From an uncultured bacterium (lineage in GTDB: Bacteria; Cyanobacteriota; Vampirovibrionia; Gastranaerophilales; Gastranaerophilaceae), in NCBI GenBank assembly GCA_949292185.1, contig CASEYP010000019.1, forward strand, positions 62,001-126,000: a stretch of DNA of 64,000 nt, written 5' to 3'. Below, piece by piece: positions 6,778-16,185 of the stretch (position 1 is its first letter; each line of letters begins with the position of its first letter). A program made the translations under genes and the position numbers. The notes under the pieces are model-generated. The model had not been told where the DNA came from. It made no database searches and worked only from the letters and a program-made list of their open reading frames with translations.

Positions 6778-9129
6778 ATGAAAAAAGATTGGGTTTTAGA
6801 TAGCAATAACACAAATGAGAAATCTCTTATTAAAAGGCTTTTAATATCTCGTGGAATTAAAACTGACGAAGAAATTAAGGAATTTTTGCATCCGCTTGAA
6901 ATGCAATTAACTTCTCCTAACGCATTCACTGATATGCAAAAAGCAGTCGATCGCCTATCACATGCCATTGATAATCAAGAAACAATTATTATTTATGGTG
7001 ATTTTGATGCCGATGGGGTTAATTCGACTTCTGTTTTATATAAAACGCTCAAATTCTTAAATGCAAATGTTCATTATTTCATCCCTGATAGAGAAAATGA
7101 AGGGCATGGATTTGATAAAAAAGCATTGATAAAACTTATGACAACCGTTAAACCAAAAGTTATCATTTCTGTAGACTGCGGAATTTCTGATGTCGATGCC
7201 GTAAAATTTATCAATAGTTTTAAAATGATTGATGTTATTATAACTGATCACCACGAAGCTCCGGAAGAATTACCACCTGCATTTGCTATCATTAACCCAA
7301 AAGCTGAAGGTGCTTTAGATGAAAATTTATCCGCAAAACAAATTGAATATTTAACATATTTGGCAGGATGCGGAGTTGCATTTAAAGTTTCGCAAGCACT
7401 TTTGACAAAATATGGCAAAACAGAATTTATATATGAAATTCTACCGTTTGTCGCTGTCGGAACAGTAGCAGATGTTGTACCATTATTGGGTGAAAACAGA
7501 TATTTTGTAACTAAAGGCTTAGAATTAATCTCAGCCGGCAAACATTACGGATTAAAAAGGCTACTTGAAAGTGCAGGATATGATATTACAAACGGTGTAA
7601 CCTCTGAAAATATAGCATTTGGAATTGCGCCAAGAATTAACGCATCAGGTAGACTTGATACTGTTGAATCAGCCTTAAAGGTTCTAATTTCAGACAACCC
7701 TCAAGAAATAGAAATGGCTATCACAACACTGAATGAATTAAATAAAGTTCGTCAAACCCTATGCCAAGAAGTTTTTGAACAAGCCGATAAAATGGTTCAA
7801 AAAGAAGGTAATAAAAATTCTGCAATAGTTTTATATAGTGAAGCCTGGCATATTGGAATTATCGGAATTGTAGCCTCTAAACTTGTTGAAAAATATTACA
7901 AACCTGTATTTTTAATGACTTATGTTAAAGAAAAAGATCAATTTAGATGTTCTGCAAGAAGTATTGAAGGTGTACCTTTATATGATGTAATAAACGCTAA
8001 TGCCGAATTATTCGATGGTTTTGGAGGTCATAAACTTGCTGCAGGGTTAAGTTTTACGGGTTCAAAAACTCCTTTTGAGGTCGTAAAAAGAGCCTTATGT
8101 GAAACTGTTAAAGAATATACCGCAAATAAAGAATTAAAACCTTTTATAAATATTGATTTGCTGGTTGAACCACAAGATATAACAGTTGATTTAGTAGAAG
8201 AAATTTCACAACTTGAACCTTTTGGCGCATCAAATCCTAGCCCGATTTTTGAGATGAATAACTTGAAAATTAAACAAAAACGCCAAATGGGTAATGATAA
8301 TTCACATTTGAGATTAGTTGTAACATCAGGTGCTGATGAATTTACTGCAATATGGTGGAAAAATGGAAATGCATCTTTATCTAGTGGAGATTCACTGGAT
8401 ATAGCTTTTCACCCGCAAATTAATGAATTTAACGGAAATATATCTGTTCAACTAATCATTGATGATGTTCATTCTGATGCGTTAGTAGAAGATACTCCGG
8501 CTAAAAGTAGTTATAAAATATATGATAACCGCAATAAAACAGGCATTTTACCAAATGTAAATGATTACATTAAAAATTCTAAATGGAATATTGGAGTTTT
8601 TGCAGAAAGTAAGTATATTTTAGATACCATAAAAAACTTCCCTGCAATAGCCTCAAAAGTCTTTACCAGACAGGATGTTCCTAAATGTGATATTGTCATG
8701 TTTTTTGATTATCCGGCAGATAGGTTAACCCTTGATAATATCTTGGAAAAATCTCAACCTAAAGGAATTCATTTTATGAATTATGAGCCGAAAATCCTTG
8801 ATGAACAAGAATTTATAAAAACCTTCAACGGAATGATTAAATACGCTGCCCATAACAATTCAGGTAAAATTGAACTTGTGCGTTGTGCAAGCTTTTTAGG
8901 CAAGTCAGTTAAAATTTTTGAAATGCTCCTTGCGTTATATGAAGAAGTTGGATTTATAAAGATTAAAGAAAAAAATTCTTCATTCTATGTAATAGATTTT
9001 CTTGGAATTGATGATATTTCAAAAATTCTTCATAGCGAAAAATACTCACAAATCTTTGATATGATACTTGAATGCGAAGAATTTCAAAAAAGTTTGTTAG
9101 AAGATGATTTAGCTCAAATTGTAGGCTAA
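6778..9129 (+). CDS. recJ: Single-stranded-DNA exonuclease RecJ
   Basis: The 783-residue protein carries the DHH phosphoesterase motifs: YGDFDADG (73-80), SVDCG (131-135) and TDHHE (156-160) for the two metal ions. A DHHA1 domain follows with GGHKLAAG near residue 422, then an OB-fold region (about 460-570). RecJ degrades single-stranded DNA 5' to 3' in recombination and mismatch repair. The extra C-terminal domain of about 200 residues is usual in long Firmicute and cyanobacterial RecJ proteins and makes the length normal for that subgroup. The start has only a weak binding site (GGA). The upstream neighbour is divergent. Confidence 0.95.
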   Translation: MKKDWVLDSNNTNEKSLIKRLLISRGIKTDEEIKEFLHPLEMQLTSPNAFTDMQKAVDRLSHAIDNQETIIIYGDFDADGVNSTSVLYKTLKFLNANVHYFIPDRENEGHGFDKKALIKLMTTVKPKVIISVDCGISDVDAVKFINSFKMIDVIITDHHEAPEELPPAFAIINPKAEGALDENLSAKQIEYLTYLAGCGVAFKVSQALLTKYGKTEFIYEILPFVAVGTVADVVPLLGENRYFVTKGLELISAGKHYGLKRLLESAGYDITNGVTSENIAFGIAPRINASGRLDTVESALKVLISDNPQEIEMAITTLNELNKVRQTLCQEVFEQADKMVQKEGNKNSAIVLYSEAWHIGIIGIVASKLVEKYYKPVFLMTYVKEKDQFRCSARSIEGVPLYDVINANAELFDGFGGHKLAAGLSFTGSKTPFEVVKRALCETVKEYTANKELKPFINIDLLVEPQDITVDLVEEISQLEPFGASNPSPIFEMNNLKIKQKRQMGNDNSHLRLVVTSGADEFTAIWWKNGNASLSSGDSLDIAFHPQINEFNGNISVQLIIDDVHSDALVEDTPAKSSYKIYDNRNKTGILPNVNDYIKNSKWNIGVFAESKYILDTIKNFPAIASKVFTRQDVPKCDIVMFFDYPADRLTLDNILEKSQPKGIHFMNYEPKILDEQEFIKTFNGMIKYAAHNNSGKIELVRCASFLGKSVKIFEMLLALYEEVGFIKIKEKNSSFYVIDFLGIDDISKILHSEKYSQIFDMILECEEFQKSLLEDDLAQIVG

Positions 9130-9133
9130 AAAA

Positions 9134-9166
9134 TATCGGCACTTAACAAAATGTAAGCGCCGACAT
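9134..9166 (+). terminator. Terminator of recJ
   Basis: TCGGCACTTA pairs with TAAGCGCCGA (one mismatch) across an eight-base loop and is followed by ATTTTATTTT. Confidence 0.6.
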
Positions 9167-9190
9167 TTTATTTTATAAATTTTCTACTGC

Positions 9191-10144
9191 CTATTCAGTA
9201 ATTAACATACTTGCACCGATAACACCTGCAGTATTACCAAGTTGCGCTGGAACAATCTCAACAGATTCTCTTGCAACAACCATAGCTCTTTCTTGAATAG
9301 TCTTTCTTACAGGAGCTAAAAGTAATTCACCGGCTTCTGCAACGCCACCGCCAATAATTACTTTTTCAGGATTCAAAAGATTAATAACACTTGTTAAACC
9401 CATACCTAAATAGGTACCAATTCTTTCAAAAATTCTTCTTGCAACAGGATCACCGGCTTCTGCAGCTTTTGCAACAAGATATGGTGTAATTTCACCTTCT
9501 GCACCTGCAAGTTCTCTGAATTTGGTAGATTTACCACTTTTTAAATAATCCTGAGCCATAGCAACAATACTTGGGCCTGATGCAAAAGCCTCTAAACATC
9601 CTGTATCACCACAACCACATATTGGTCCATCGTTCATTTGAAGTTTTATATGACCAATTTCACCAGCAGCATTTGCAGCTCCTCTAACCAATTTTCCATT
9701 AATTACTAAGCCTGAACCAACTCCAGTACCTACAGTTATACAAATAAAGTTTTCACAACCTTTACCTGCACCAAAGTTTAATTCACCTAATGCTGCACAT
9801 CTTACATCATTATCAATTTTTGTAGGAATACTAAATTCATCTTCTATCATCTTTGCAATAGGAACATTAACCCAACCAGGAATGTTCGGAGCTAATTTTA
9901 CAATACCTTTTTTATAATCTACTTGTCCAGGGAAATCAAAACCTATACCTTGAATAGTTTTTGAATCAGATTTTGTTTCTTTCATCAAATCTCTGATTGC
10001 TTGCTTAATATTGTTAACTGTATATTCATAACCCATATTAGCGTATGTTGGAACGCTGTTTGAGTAAATAATTTTACCCTTATCATCAACTAATGCAATT
10101 TTTACGTTGGTACCACCAACATCAATACCTATTCTCTTTGCCAT
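9191..10144 (-). CDS. glcK: ROK-family sugar kinase, probably glucokinase
   Basis: The 317-residue protein has the ROK ATP-binding start DVGGTN (8-13), the catalytic Asp in DNDVRCAALGE (111-121) and the ROK zinc site, with H165 and CGCGDTGC (176-183). There is no N-terminal helix-turn-helix, so it is a kinase and not a NagC/XylR-type repressor. Glucose phosphorylation at the entry to glycolysis is the most common activity; other hexoses such as N-acetylmannosamine are possible. It begins MAKRIG after AAGGGGAG. It is a single-gene unit convergent with recJ. Aldolase and triosephosphate isomerase elsewhere in the window fit the same pathway. Confidence 0.85.
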   Translation of the reverse strand: MAKRIGIDVGGTNVKIALVDDKGKIIYSNSVPTYANMGYEYTVNNIKQAIRDLMKETKSDSKTIQGIGFDFPGQVDYKKGIVKLAPNIPGWVNVPIAKMIEDEFSIPTKIDNDVRCAALGELNFGAGKGCENFICITVGTGVGSGLVINGKLVRGAANAAGEIGHIKLQMNDGPICGCGDTGCLEAFASGPSIVAMAQDYLKSGKSTKFRELAGAEGEITPYLVAKAAEAGDPVARRIFERIGTYLGMGLTSVINLLNPEKVIIGGGVAEAGELLLAPVRKTIQERAMVVARESVEIVPAQLGNTAGVIGASMLITE

Positions 10145-10330
10145 TTTTCTCCCCTTTTTAATTCTTACGGTTATATATAAATATGATAAGACAAATATTT
10201 TATTTTAAAAATTGTTAACTTTTATTACAAAAAATGCTCATATTTTTAAAGTTATTAGCCCAAAATTCCGTAATACTACATGAATAAACAGAAAAGTTAC
10301 GTCAAATAAAAAAGAAACGAAAGGAAATCA

Positions 10331-12055
10331 ATGGGCTTAGCAGCATCACAAGCTAGATTATTAACAATAACAGCCAGAAAAGCTGACTGCGAGTTTCAAT
10401 CTATGAGTTTATCTCATCAGAAACTTGCACTTGCTCGTGATATGGAAAATGTTTCTAATGAATACCAAGACGCTTTAAATACAACAAAACTTGTTTATGA
10501 TTATTACGGTTCAGGTGATAGCGATATGGCTCTGACTTATGATTTGTTAATGAGCCCGTCTGTTTATAATGATTACTATCCAAAACTTGTAACAGATGCT
10601 AAAAATAGAGTAATTTTGAACTCTTCTTATGCAGCAGCAGCAAGAGCTGCCGGAATACCTGCAGAAGGTTTATCAGGTACTCCATCATCTGATGTTCGTA
10701 ATAAATTTATTGAAGCTTTAGTTGGAGAAAATATTATTACGGCAAATAAAGCTGCGTCAATAGAAGGAGTAACTTATGGAAATACATTAGGACTTGGAGA
10801 TACAGTATCTGTTACCCAAAGTACTACAAATATTTCCTATGATGATTTATTAGATTTATTAAACACATATTCTGCAGATTCTGCAAGTGATGGCGTTCTT
10901 CTTGGTAAAGCAAATGCCGATCCGCAAGCAGGAAAAGAACAAAGATTAGTAACAATTGCTGAAGATGGTACATATTCTGAAGATACATCTTCCGGAGCTA
11001 CAATCACTTTAGCAGATTTGTTAAATGGCAAAACTCAATACATTATCGCTTATGAATCTCAAGAAGGTGTTGCCGGTAATTATCCGGTAGATGCAGCTCA
11101 CAGATTACAACAAGATTTATTAAGTGATGGAGAACACGGTTCAAAATCTGTATTAAGTTGGATTCAAGATGCATTCACAACTGTACTTGGTGGAACCAGT
11201 GCAAGTGATACAGCATTAGATTACGCATATAACGCTGTTTATGACCTTATTTGGCCAAATAGCGAACTTGCAGATGCTGCTGGCGATGGTACACGAAATC
11301 AAGAAGTTATGGATACTGTAGGTACATTAGTTCGTAATAAAAAGAATGATAACGGATATAAAAAAGATGTAGCTCAAGCATCTCCAAATTATCTTGGTAT
11401 GACATATAGCCATACTAAAAATTATGGTGGTATTAAAGGTTGGTTCCACAATAAAAAGAATGATAACACAACTGTATCTATCAACTTAAACAATGTTGCT
11501 CAAGTATTTTTAACAGCTTATGTTCAATATATGGAAGGTATTGAAAATTCAAATTATTCTTGGCAACTTGGTGAAAAATCTAAATCAAATCTATATGATG
11601 GTGACAAAGATGAGTTTGAATTCACAATTGTTGGTGACACATCAACTTCTGAAGAAGACAGCGATGTAATGGCTTCATTCTATGACACAATGTTCAATAT
11701 GATTTGCTTAAATGGATGGACTGAAAATGCCCAAATTGATGATTCTGACTATTTAAGTGAAATGCTTAAATCAGGTATGGCGTATATTTCATCTATAAGT
11801 GATGATGGATATTATTATCAAGGAAATTACTCTACAGATCAATATATTCTTGAAGTTACTGATGATGAAGCTATTTCAAGAGCTGAAGCAAAATATAATA
11901 CCGAAAAAACCAAAATAGAAAACAAAGAAGATACAATAGATTTGAAAATGAAAAACCTTGATACAGAAATATCTTCACTAACAACAGAATATGATACAAC
12001 TAAATCGGTAATATCAAAAGCAATAGAAAAATCATTTAAACGATATGATGCATAA
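10331..12055 (+). CDS. Large lineage-specific protein with ASQ-type N-terminus
   Basis: The 574-residue protein has no signal peptide. It opens MGLAASQARLLTITARKADC, continuing through a helical segment (to about residue 50) ending in NEYQDAL. The middle is rich in Asp, Ser and Asn, with two NKKNDN copies about 42 residues apart. The last 60 residues form a coiled coil (DTIDLKMKNLDTEISSLTTE). Both the N-terminal pattern and the coiled-coil end recur in the short protein at 53327-53653. AAAGGA precedes the ATG. I do not recognise a known family. A leaderless filament-like or surface protein exported by a dedicated system is possible but unproven. Confidence 0.75.
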   Translation: MGLAASQARLLTITARKADCEFQSMSLSHQKLALARDMENVSNEYQDALNTTKLVYDYYGSGDSDMALTYDLLMSPSVYNDYYPKLVTDAKNRVILNSSYAAAARAAGIPAEGLSGTPSSDVRNKFIEALVGENIITANKAASIEGVTYGNTLGLGDTVSVTQSTTNISYDDLLDLLNTYSADSASDGVLLGKANADPQAGKEQRLVTIAEDGTYSEDTSSGATITLADLLNGKTQYIIAYESQEGVAGNYPVDAAHRLQQDLLSDGEHGSKSVLSWIQDAFTTVLGGTSASDTALDYAYNAVYDLIWPNSELADAAGDGTRNQEVMDTVGTLVRNKKNDNGYKKDVAQASPNYLGMTYSHTKNYGGIKGWFHNKKNDNTTVSINLNNVAQVFLTAYVQYMEGIENSNYSWQLGEKSKSNLYDGDKDEFEFTIVGDTSTSEEDSDVMASFYDTMFNMICLNGWTENAQIDDSDYLSEMLKSGMAYISSISDDGYYYQGNYSTDQYILEVTDDEAISRAEAKYNTEKTKIENKEDTIDLKMKNLDTEISSLTTEYDTTKSVISKAIEKSFKRYDA

Positions 12056-12060
12056 AACAA

Positions 12061-12095
12061 GGAAGGCGAGCTTAAAAAAGCTCGCCTTCCTTTCT
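12061..12095. terminator. Bidirectional terminator
   Basis: GGAAGGCGAGCTT and AAGCTCGCCTTCC form a 13-base perfect stem with a four-base A loop, followed by TTTCTT on the plus strand and an A-rich flank that gives U on the minus strand. It lies between convergent genes ending at 12055 and 12098. Confidence 0.85.
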
Positions 12096-12097
12096 TA

Positions 12098-12970
12098 TTA
12101 AACTTTTTGGAATACAAAGATATATTCGTGAGTAAAGATACTAAAGCCGCCTGCCAAAGCTCTATATCTCCATAGATTTGCAGTCCTGCCTTTTCCGCGT
12201 TCATTACCTTGAATATCTTTTACGATTGTTGATTTTAAGATAAATCCTAACTTTCTCATTCTATTCATACATTCAAAACCTAAAGGCTGAACTTCTGAAT
12301 TTTTATAGCTATCTCCAATAATAAGACAAGCAAATCTACCTTTTTCAAGTAAATCATAACCGTTTTGGGCAACTTTTTCGAACATATCATAAAACTCTTC
12401 GGTTGTCGCACAATTTGATAAATCTTCTTTCTTATCAGAAAATTTAATAATATCATCATAAGGCGGATGAAGCATTAAAAATTGAGCTTTTTCTTCACCC
12501 ATAATCTCTAATCTTGCCTTAACTTTTTCAACTGCAAGTTCACTTGTTGAATCTGCACAAATTATATTAACATCAGTTACAAGTTGTTTTGGTGTGAATT
12601 TTTCAGAAACACTCTCTGCCAAATCTTCTTTTAATTCAACACCAATACAGCGTCTATTCATATTGATTGCTTCAATACCTGATGTTCCTGAACCAAAAAA
12701 CAAATCCAATACTACATCATTTTTCTTTGTATATCTTTCATACATTTGCTGAGCAATTTGTGGAATATAATTACCGTGGTATTCATTAGAATGCCCGTGT
12801 TCTTTAAGTCTTGATGGGAATTGCCATAATGTTCCGGTCAAAATATGTCCGTAATCTCTCCATCTTTTCAAATTGATATCGCTGTATTTCGTTGTTTTAA
12901 CTTCAGCTTCTTTAACAATTTGTAAATTCGCTTTTTTAGGCTGTAATTTTAATGATGAATTTTTTACCAA
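12098..12970 (-). CDS. Orphan DNA (N4/N6-amino) methyltransferase
   Basis: The 290-residue enzyme has the SAM-binding motif I LDLFFGSGT (88-96) and, instead of the usual DPPY, a catalytic motif HPPY (168-171) in LMLHPPYDDI. The order, motif I before motif IV with no large recognition domain, fits small DNA modification methylases of the N6_N4 family. There is no restriction gene nearby, so a regulatory or housekeeping role is more likely than a restriction system. The start codon appears to be TTG with a GGGGG stretch just upstream, which is not secure. It converges on the gene at 10331 and is divergent from mutL. Confidence 0.75.
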   Translation of the reverse strand: MVKNSSLKLQPKKANLQIVKEAEVKTTKYSDINLKRWRDYGHILTGTLWQFPSRLKEHGHSNEYHGNYIPQIAQQMYERYTKKNDVVLDLFFGSGTSGIEAINMNRRCIGVELKEDLAESVSEKFTPKQLVTDVNIICADSTSELAVEKVKARLEIMGEEKAQFLMLHPPYDDIIKFSDKKEDLSNCATTEEFYDMFEKVAQNGYDLLEKGRFACLIIGDSYKNSEVQPLGFECMNRMRKLGFILKSTIVKDIQGNERGKGRTANLWRYRALAGGFSIFTHEYIFVFQKV

Positions 12971-13115
12971 AATGCCCCCACAATCTTTAAAAATATATTA
13001 TCGTCCAAGTCTTTATTTTCTTACTTGGTTATCATATAAAATTGTTTCAAATTTGTAATCAAACATTTAGATGATTTTGTGTTTGATGTAGATTGAGATT
13101 AGGGATTAGAGAGAT

Positions 13116-14942
13116 ATGGCAAGAATTAAACAATTATCAAAAAACTTAATTAATCAAATAGCCGCTGGGGAAGTTATTGAAAGACCGGCATCAGTTGTTA
13201 AAGAATTAATGGAAAATTCTATCGATGCTGGTGCTACAAAAGTTAGTGTTGAAATTAACAATGATTGTAGAGATATAAGAGTTGCAGATAACGGTTCAGG
13301 TATTCACCCTGATGATATCATGTTGGCTTTTTCAAAGCACGCAACAAGTAAACTTCAAAATGATGATGACTTATTCGATATTCACACATTTGGATTTAGA
13401 GGCGAAGCTTTAGCAAGTATTATTTCAATCTCAAAATTAACCTGCACAACAAGAACCAAAGACTTTGATACAGGTACAAAAGTTAAATGTGAAAATTCCG
13501 AAGTTACAAAAGTTGAAACAGGTTGCGCGGTTGGTACAATTATGGATATTAAAGATTTATTCTATAATTTGCCTGTTCGATTAAAATTTTTAAAAAACTC
13601 AAATACTGAATTTTCATATATACAAGAAGTTGTGCAGTCAATCGCATTATCTCACCCGGAAGTTTCTGTAGAATTAAAAAAATTCGGCAAAACAGTCTTA
13701 AAAACAACAGGGCAAAATAATCTTACTCAAACAATTAAAGAAGTTTTTTCATCAGATGTCACAAACAATCTAAAAGAAGTTTTAAAAACTGATGAATTAG
13801 CAGGTCTAAGAATAAGCGGATTTGTAAGCACTCCAGATTATACTCGTTCAAGCAAAAAGAATTACCATATATATATAAATTCTCGTAGCGTAAAATGCCC
13901 TATATTCCAAAAGGCAATAGACACAGCCTACAAACACTTAACCGCAAATAACAAATATCCTTTTGTAGTTTTAAATCTGGAAATTCCACCACACGATGTT
14001 GATGTAAATGTTCACCCGACTAAAAAAGAAGTTAGATATAAAAACCCTAACCAAATTTTTAATTTTATATATTCAGCAATAGAAGCAGGATTATCAAATT
14101 ATGTTGAAAAATATTCACCTCAAACACCGAGCCAAAATGATTTTTCACCAAATTTCACACCTGCAAATTCATCAACATCTGAAGTTATACAATTTCCGAC
14201 ACAGCAACAACAAAACCAAGATTTTTATGTTGATAAAGACTCAGATACAATGTTTATATCTGATATGGGAATGCAAAAATTAGAAAATAAAAATTCTAAT
14301 ACTTTTTCACATCAAAATCATTATAATGAGGAACGAAGTGAACAAAAACAATTTTTCACCAAAGAAGAAGCCAATCCGGTTTTAGAACCTTCAGAAAAAA
14401 TTATCGGACAATACCACGATACATATATTTTAATCGACACTGATGAAGGTTTAGAAATTGTTGATCAACATATCGCAGAAGAACGTTATATTTATGAAAA
14501 ATTAAAATCAGAAAAAAATGTAGTCTCTCAAATGCTTTTTGTGTCTGATGTTATTGAAATTTCAGCAACAGAAGCAGAAATCATTAAAGAAAATATCGCA
14601 AAATTTGAGCGTTTTGGGTATGGGATTGAATTTTTAAGTGATAAAGAAATAATTTTCAGAAAAATTCCTCAACTACTATCTAAGGTAAATCCAAAAGACA
14701 TTTTGGCTGACATTTTGGATAATATTGAAGGCGATATTGATAACTTGGAAGAAAAAATTCTGATAACAACATCTTGCAAGGCTTCTGTTAAAGCCAATAC
14801 CAAATTAACAATTTGGCAAATGGAAGATATTATAAAGAAATGGCGAACAACTAAAATGCCATATACCTGCCCACACGGAAGACCAATATCAAAAATTATT
14901 CCACATAAAGAATTAGCGGGATTTTTCCAAAGATCAAAATAA
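13116..14942 (+). CDS. mutL: DNA mismatch repair protein MutL
   Basis: The 608-residue protein has the GHKL ATPase motifs: IAAGEVIERPASVVKEL near the N-terminus with the catalytic Glu, DNGSGI, and TFGFRGEAL. A variable Gln/Asn/Ser-rich linker runs from about 320 to 425. The C-terminal domain carries the endonuclease signature: DQHIAEERYIYE (from residue 450), SCKASVKA (about 553) and CPHGRP (585-590). This is therefore a nicking MutL, as in bacteria that lack MutH. It acts with MutS to license strand removal; RecJ in this window is a plausible partner nuclease. It is transcribed alone. Confidence 0.95.
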   Translation: MARIKQLSKNLINQIAAGEVIERPASVVKELMENSIDAGATKVSVEINNDCRDIRVADNGSGIHPDDIMLAFSKHATSKLQNDDDLFDIHTFGFRGEALASIISISKLTCTTRTKDFDTGTKVKCENSEVTKVETGCAVGTIMDIKDLFYNLPVRLKFLKNSNTEFSYIQEVVQSIALSHPEVSVELKKFGKTVLKTTGQNNLTQTIKEVFSSDVTNNLKEVLKTDELAGLRISGFVSTPDYTRSSKKNYHIYINSRSVKCPIFQKAIDTAYKHLTANNKYPFVVLNLEIPPHDVDVNVHPTKKEVRYKNPNQIFNFIYSAIEAGLSNYVEKYSPQTPSQNDFSPNFTPANSSTSEVIQFPTQQQQNQDFYVDKDSDTMFISDMGMQKLENKNSNTFSHQNHYNEERSEQKQFFTKEEANPVLEPSEKIIGQYHDTYILIDTDEGLEIVDQHIAEERYIYEKLKSEKNVVSQMLFVSDVIEISATEAEIIKENIAKFERFGYGIEFLSDKEIIFRKIPQLLSKVNPKDILADILDNIEGDIDNLEEKILITTSCKASVKANTKLTIWQMEDIIKKWRTTKMPYTCPHGRPISKIIPHKELAGFFQRSK

Positions 14943-15043
14943 AATATAAGTAATTTTCAAAGTTCTCTTGCCTTGAAGTTTATTTTTGTTTGTTATAAAT
15001 TGGGCATGTGTAATATATTATACGAAAGAGAAGGAGAACTCAA

Positions 15044-16003
15044 ATGAGTGAAAGAAAATTAGTTGGAACAGGCGAAATGTTTAAAAAAGCATTGGCCGGT
15101 GGTTATGCTATTGGTGCATACAACGTAAACAACATGGAAATTTTACAAGGTATTGCAGAAGCTGCTGAAGAAACACAATCTCCAATCATCTTGCAAGTTT
15201 CTGCAGGTGCAAGAAAATATGCTAATCAAACATATTTAATCAAATTAGTTGAAGCTGCATTAGCAACAACAACTATTCCTATTGCACTACACTTAGATCA
15301 CGGTGCTGATTTTGATATTTGTAAAGCTTGTATCGATGGCGGATTTTCATCAGTTATGATCGATGGTTCAAGATTCCCATTAGAAGAAAACATCGCTTTA
15401 ACTAAAAAAGTAGTTGATTATGCTCACGCTCACGGTGTATCTGTTGAAGCTGAATTAGGTAAATTAGCTGGTGTTGAAGATGATGTTAAAGTTCATGCTA
15501 AAGATTCAACTTACACAGATCCAGAAGAAGCTGCTAGATTTGTTAAAGAAACTGGTTGTGATTCATTAGCTGTTGCTATTGGTACTTCACACGGTGCTTA
15601 CAAATTCAAAGGTGAAGCTAAACTTGATTTCGAAAGATTAGCTGAAATTAAAAAAGCTGTTAACGATATCGTTGGTTATGATTATCCATTAGTATTACAC
15701 GGATCTTCATCTGTACCAAAAGAATTCGTTGCTAAATGTAATAAATACGGTGGTAACTTACCAGATGCTCAAGGTGTTCCAGAAGATATGCTTAACTACG
15801 CTTCTAAACACGGTGTTGCTAAAATCAATATCGATACAGATTTAAGATTAGCAATGACTTCTACAATTAGAGAATTCTTCATCGAACATCCTGAAAAATT
15901 CGACCCACGTGAATACATGGGACCAGGTAGAACTGCTGTTAAAGAAATGGTTATGCACAAAATGAGAGATGTATTAGGTACAGCTGGTCACGCTAAAGAC
16001 TAA
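15044..16003 (+). CDS. fba: Class II fructose-bisphosphate aldolase
   Basis: The 319-residue enzyme shows the class II aldolase zinc-site motifs LHLDHGADFD, VEAELGKLAG and HGSSSVP, and the phosphate-binding segment IGTSHGAYKF. It cleaves fructose-1,6-bisphosphate to triose phosphates in glycolysis and works in reverse in gluconeogenesis. Length is typical. AGGAGA precedes the ATG. Codon use is strongly biased (GCT, GGT), as expected for a highly expressed gene. It is a single-gene unit closed by its own terminator. Confidence 0.93.
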   Translation: MSERKLVGTGEMFKKALAGGYAIGAYNVNNMEILQGIAEAAEETQSPIILQVSAGARKYANQTYLIKLVEAALATTTIPIALHLDHGADFDICKACIDGGFSSVMIDGSRFPLEENIALTKKVVDYAHAHGVSVEAELGKLAGVEDDVKVHAKDSTYTDPEEAARFVKETGCDSLAVAIGTSHGAYKFKGEAKLDFERLAEIKKAVNDIVGYDYPLVLHGSSSVPKEFVAKCNKYGGNLPDAQGVPEDMLNYASKHGVAKINIDTDLRLAMTSTIREFFIEHPEKFDPREYMGPGRTAVKEMVMHKMRDVLGTAGHAKD

Positions 16004-16043
16004 TTTCTCTTTTGAGATATAACCTTTTTTGAAGGTAAACAAT

Positions 16044-16081
16044 AAAAATCCCGCTTGATACAAAATTCAAACGGGATTTTT
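16044..16081 (+). terminator. Terminator of the aldolase gene
   Basis: AAAAATCCCG pairs with CGGGATTTTT across an 18-base loop, giving a ten-base stem that ends in a T run. Confidence 0.8.
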
Positions 16082-16185
16082 GTATTGAAAATTTATTTTA
16101 AATTTCACATATCACTCTTTGGCTTTATATTAAAGTTTTTTCATGATAAAGTCAAATCATAACAATATGAAAAGGGATATAACAA

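Noticed and set aside
9191-10144. NagC/XylR-type transcriptional repressor
   Set aside because: The protein starts directly with the ROK ATP-binding motif and has no helix-turn-helix; ROK zinc-site and catalytic residues are intact, so kinase is the better call.
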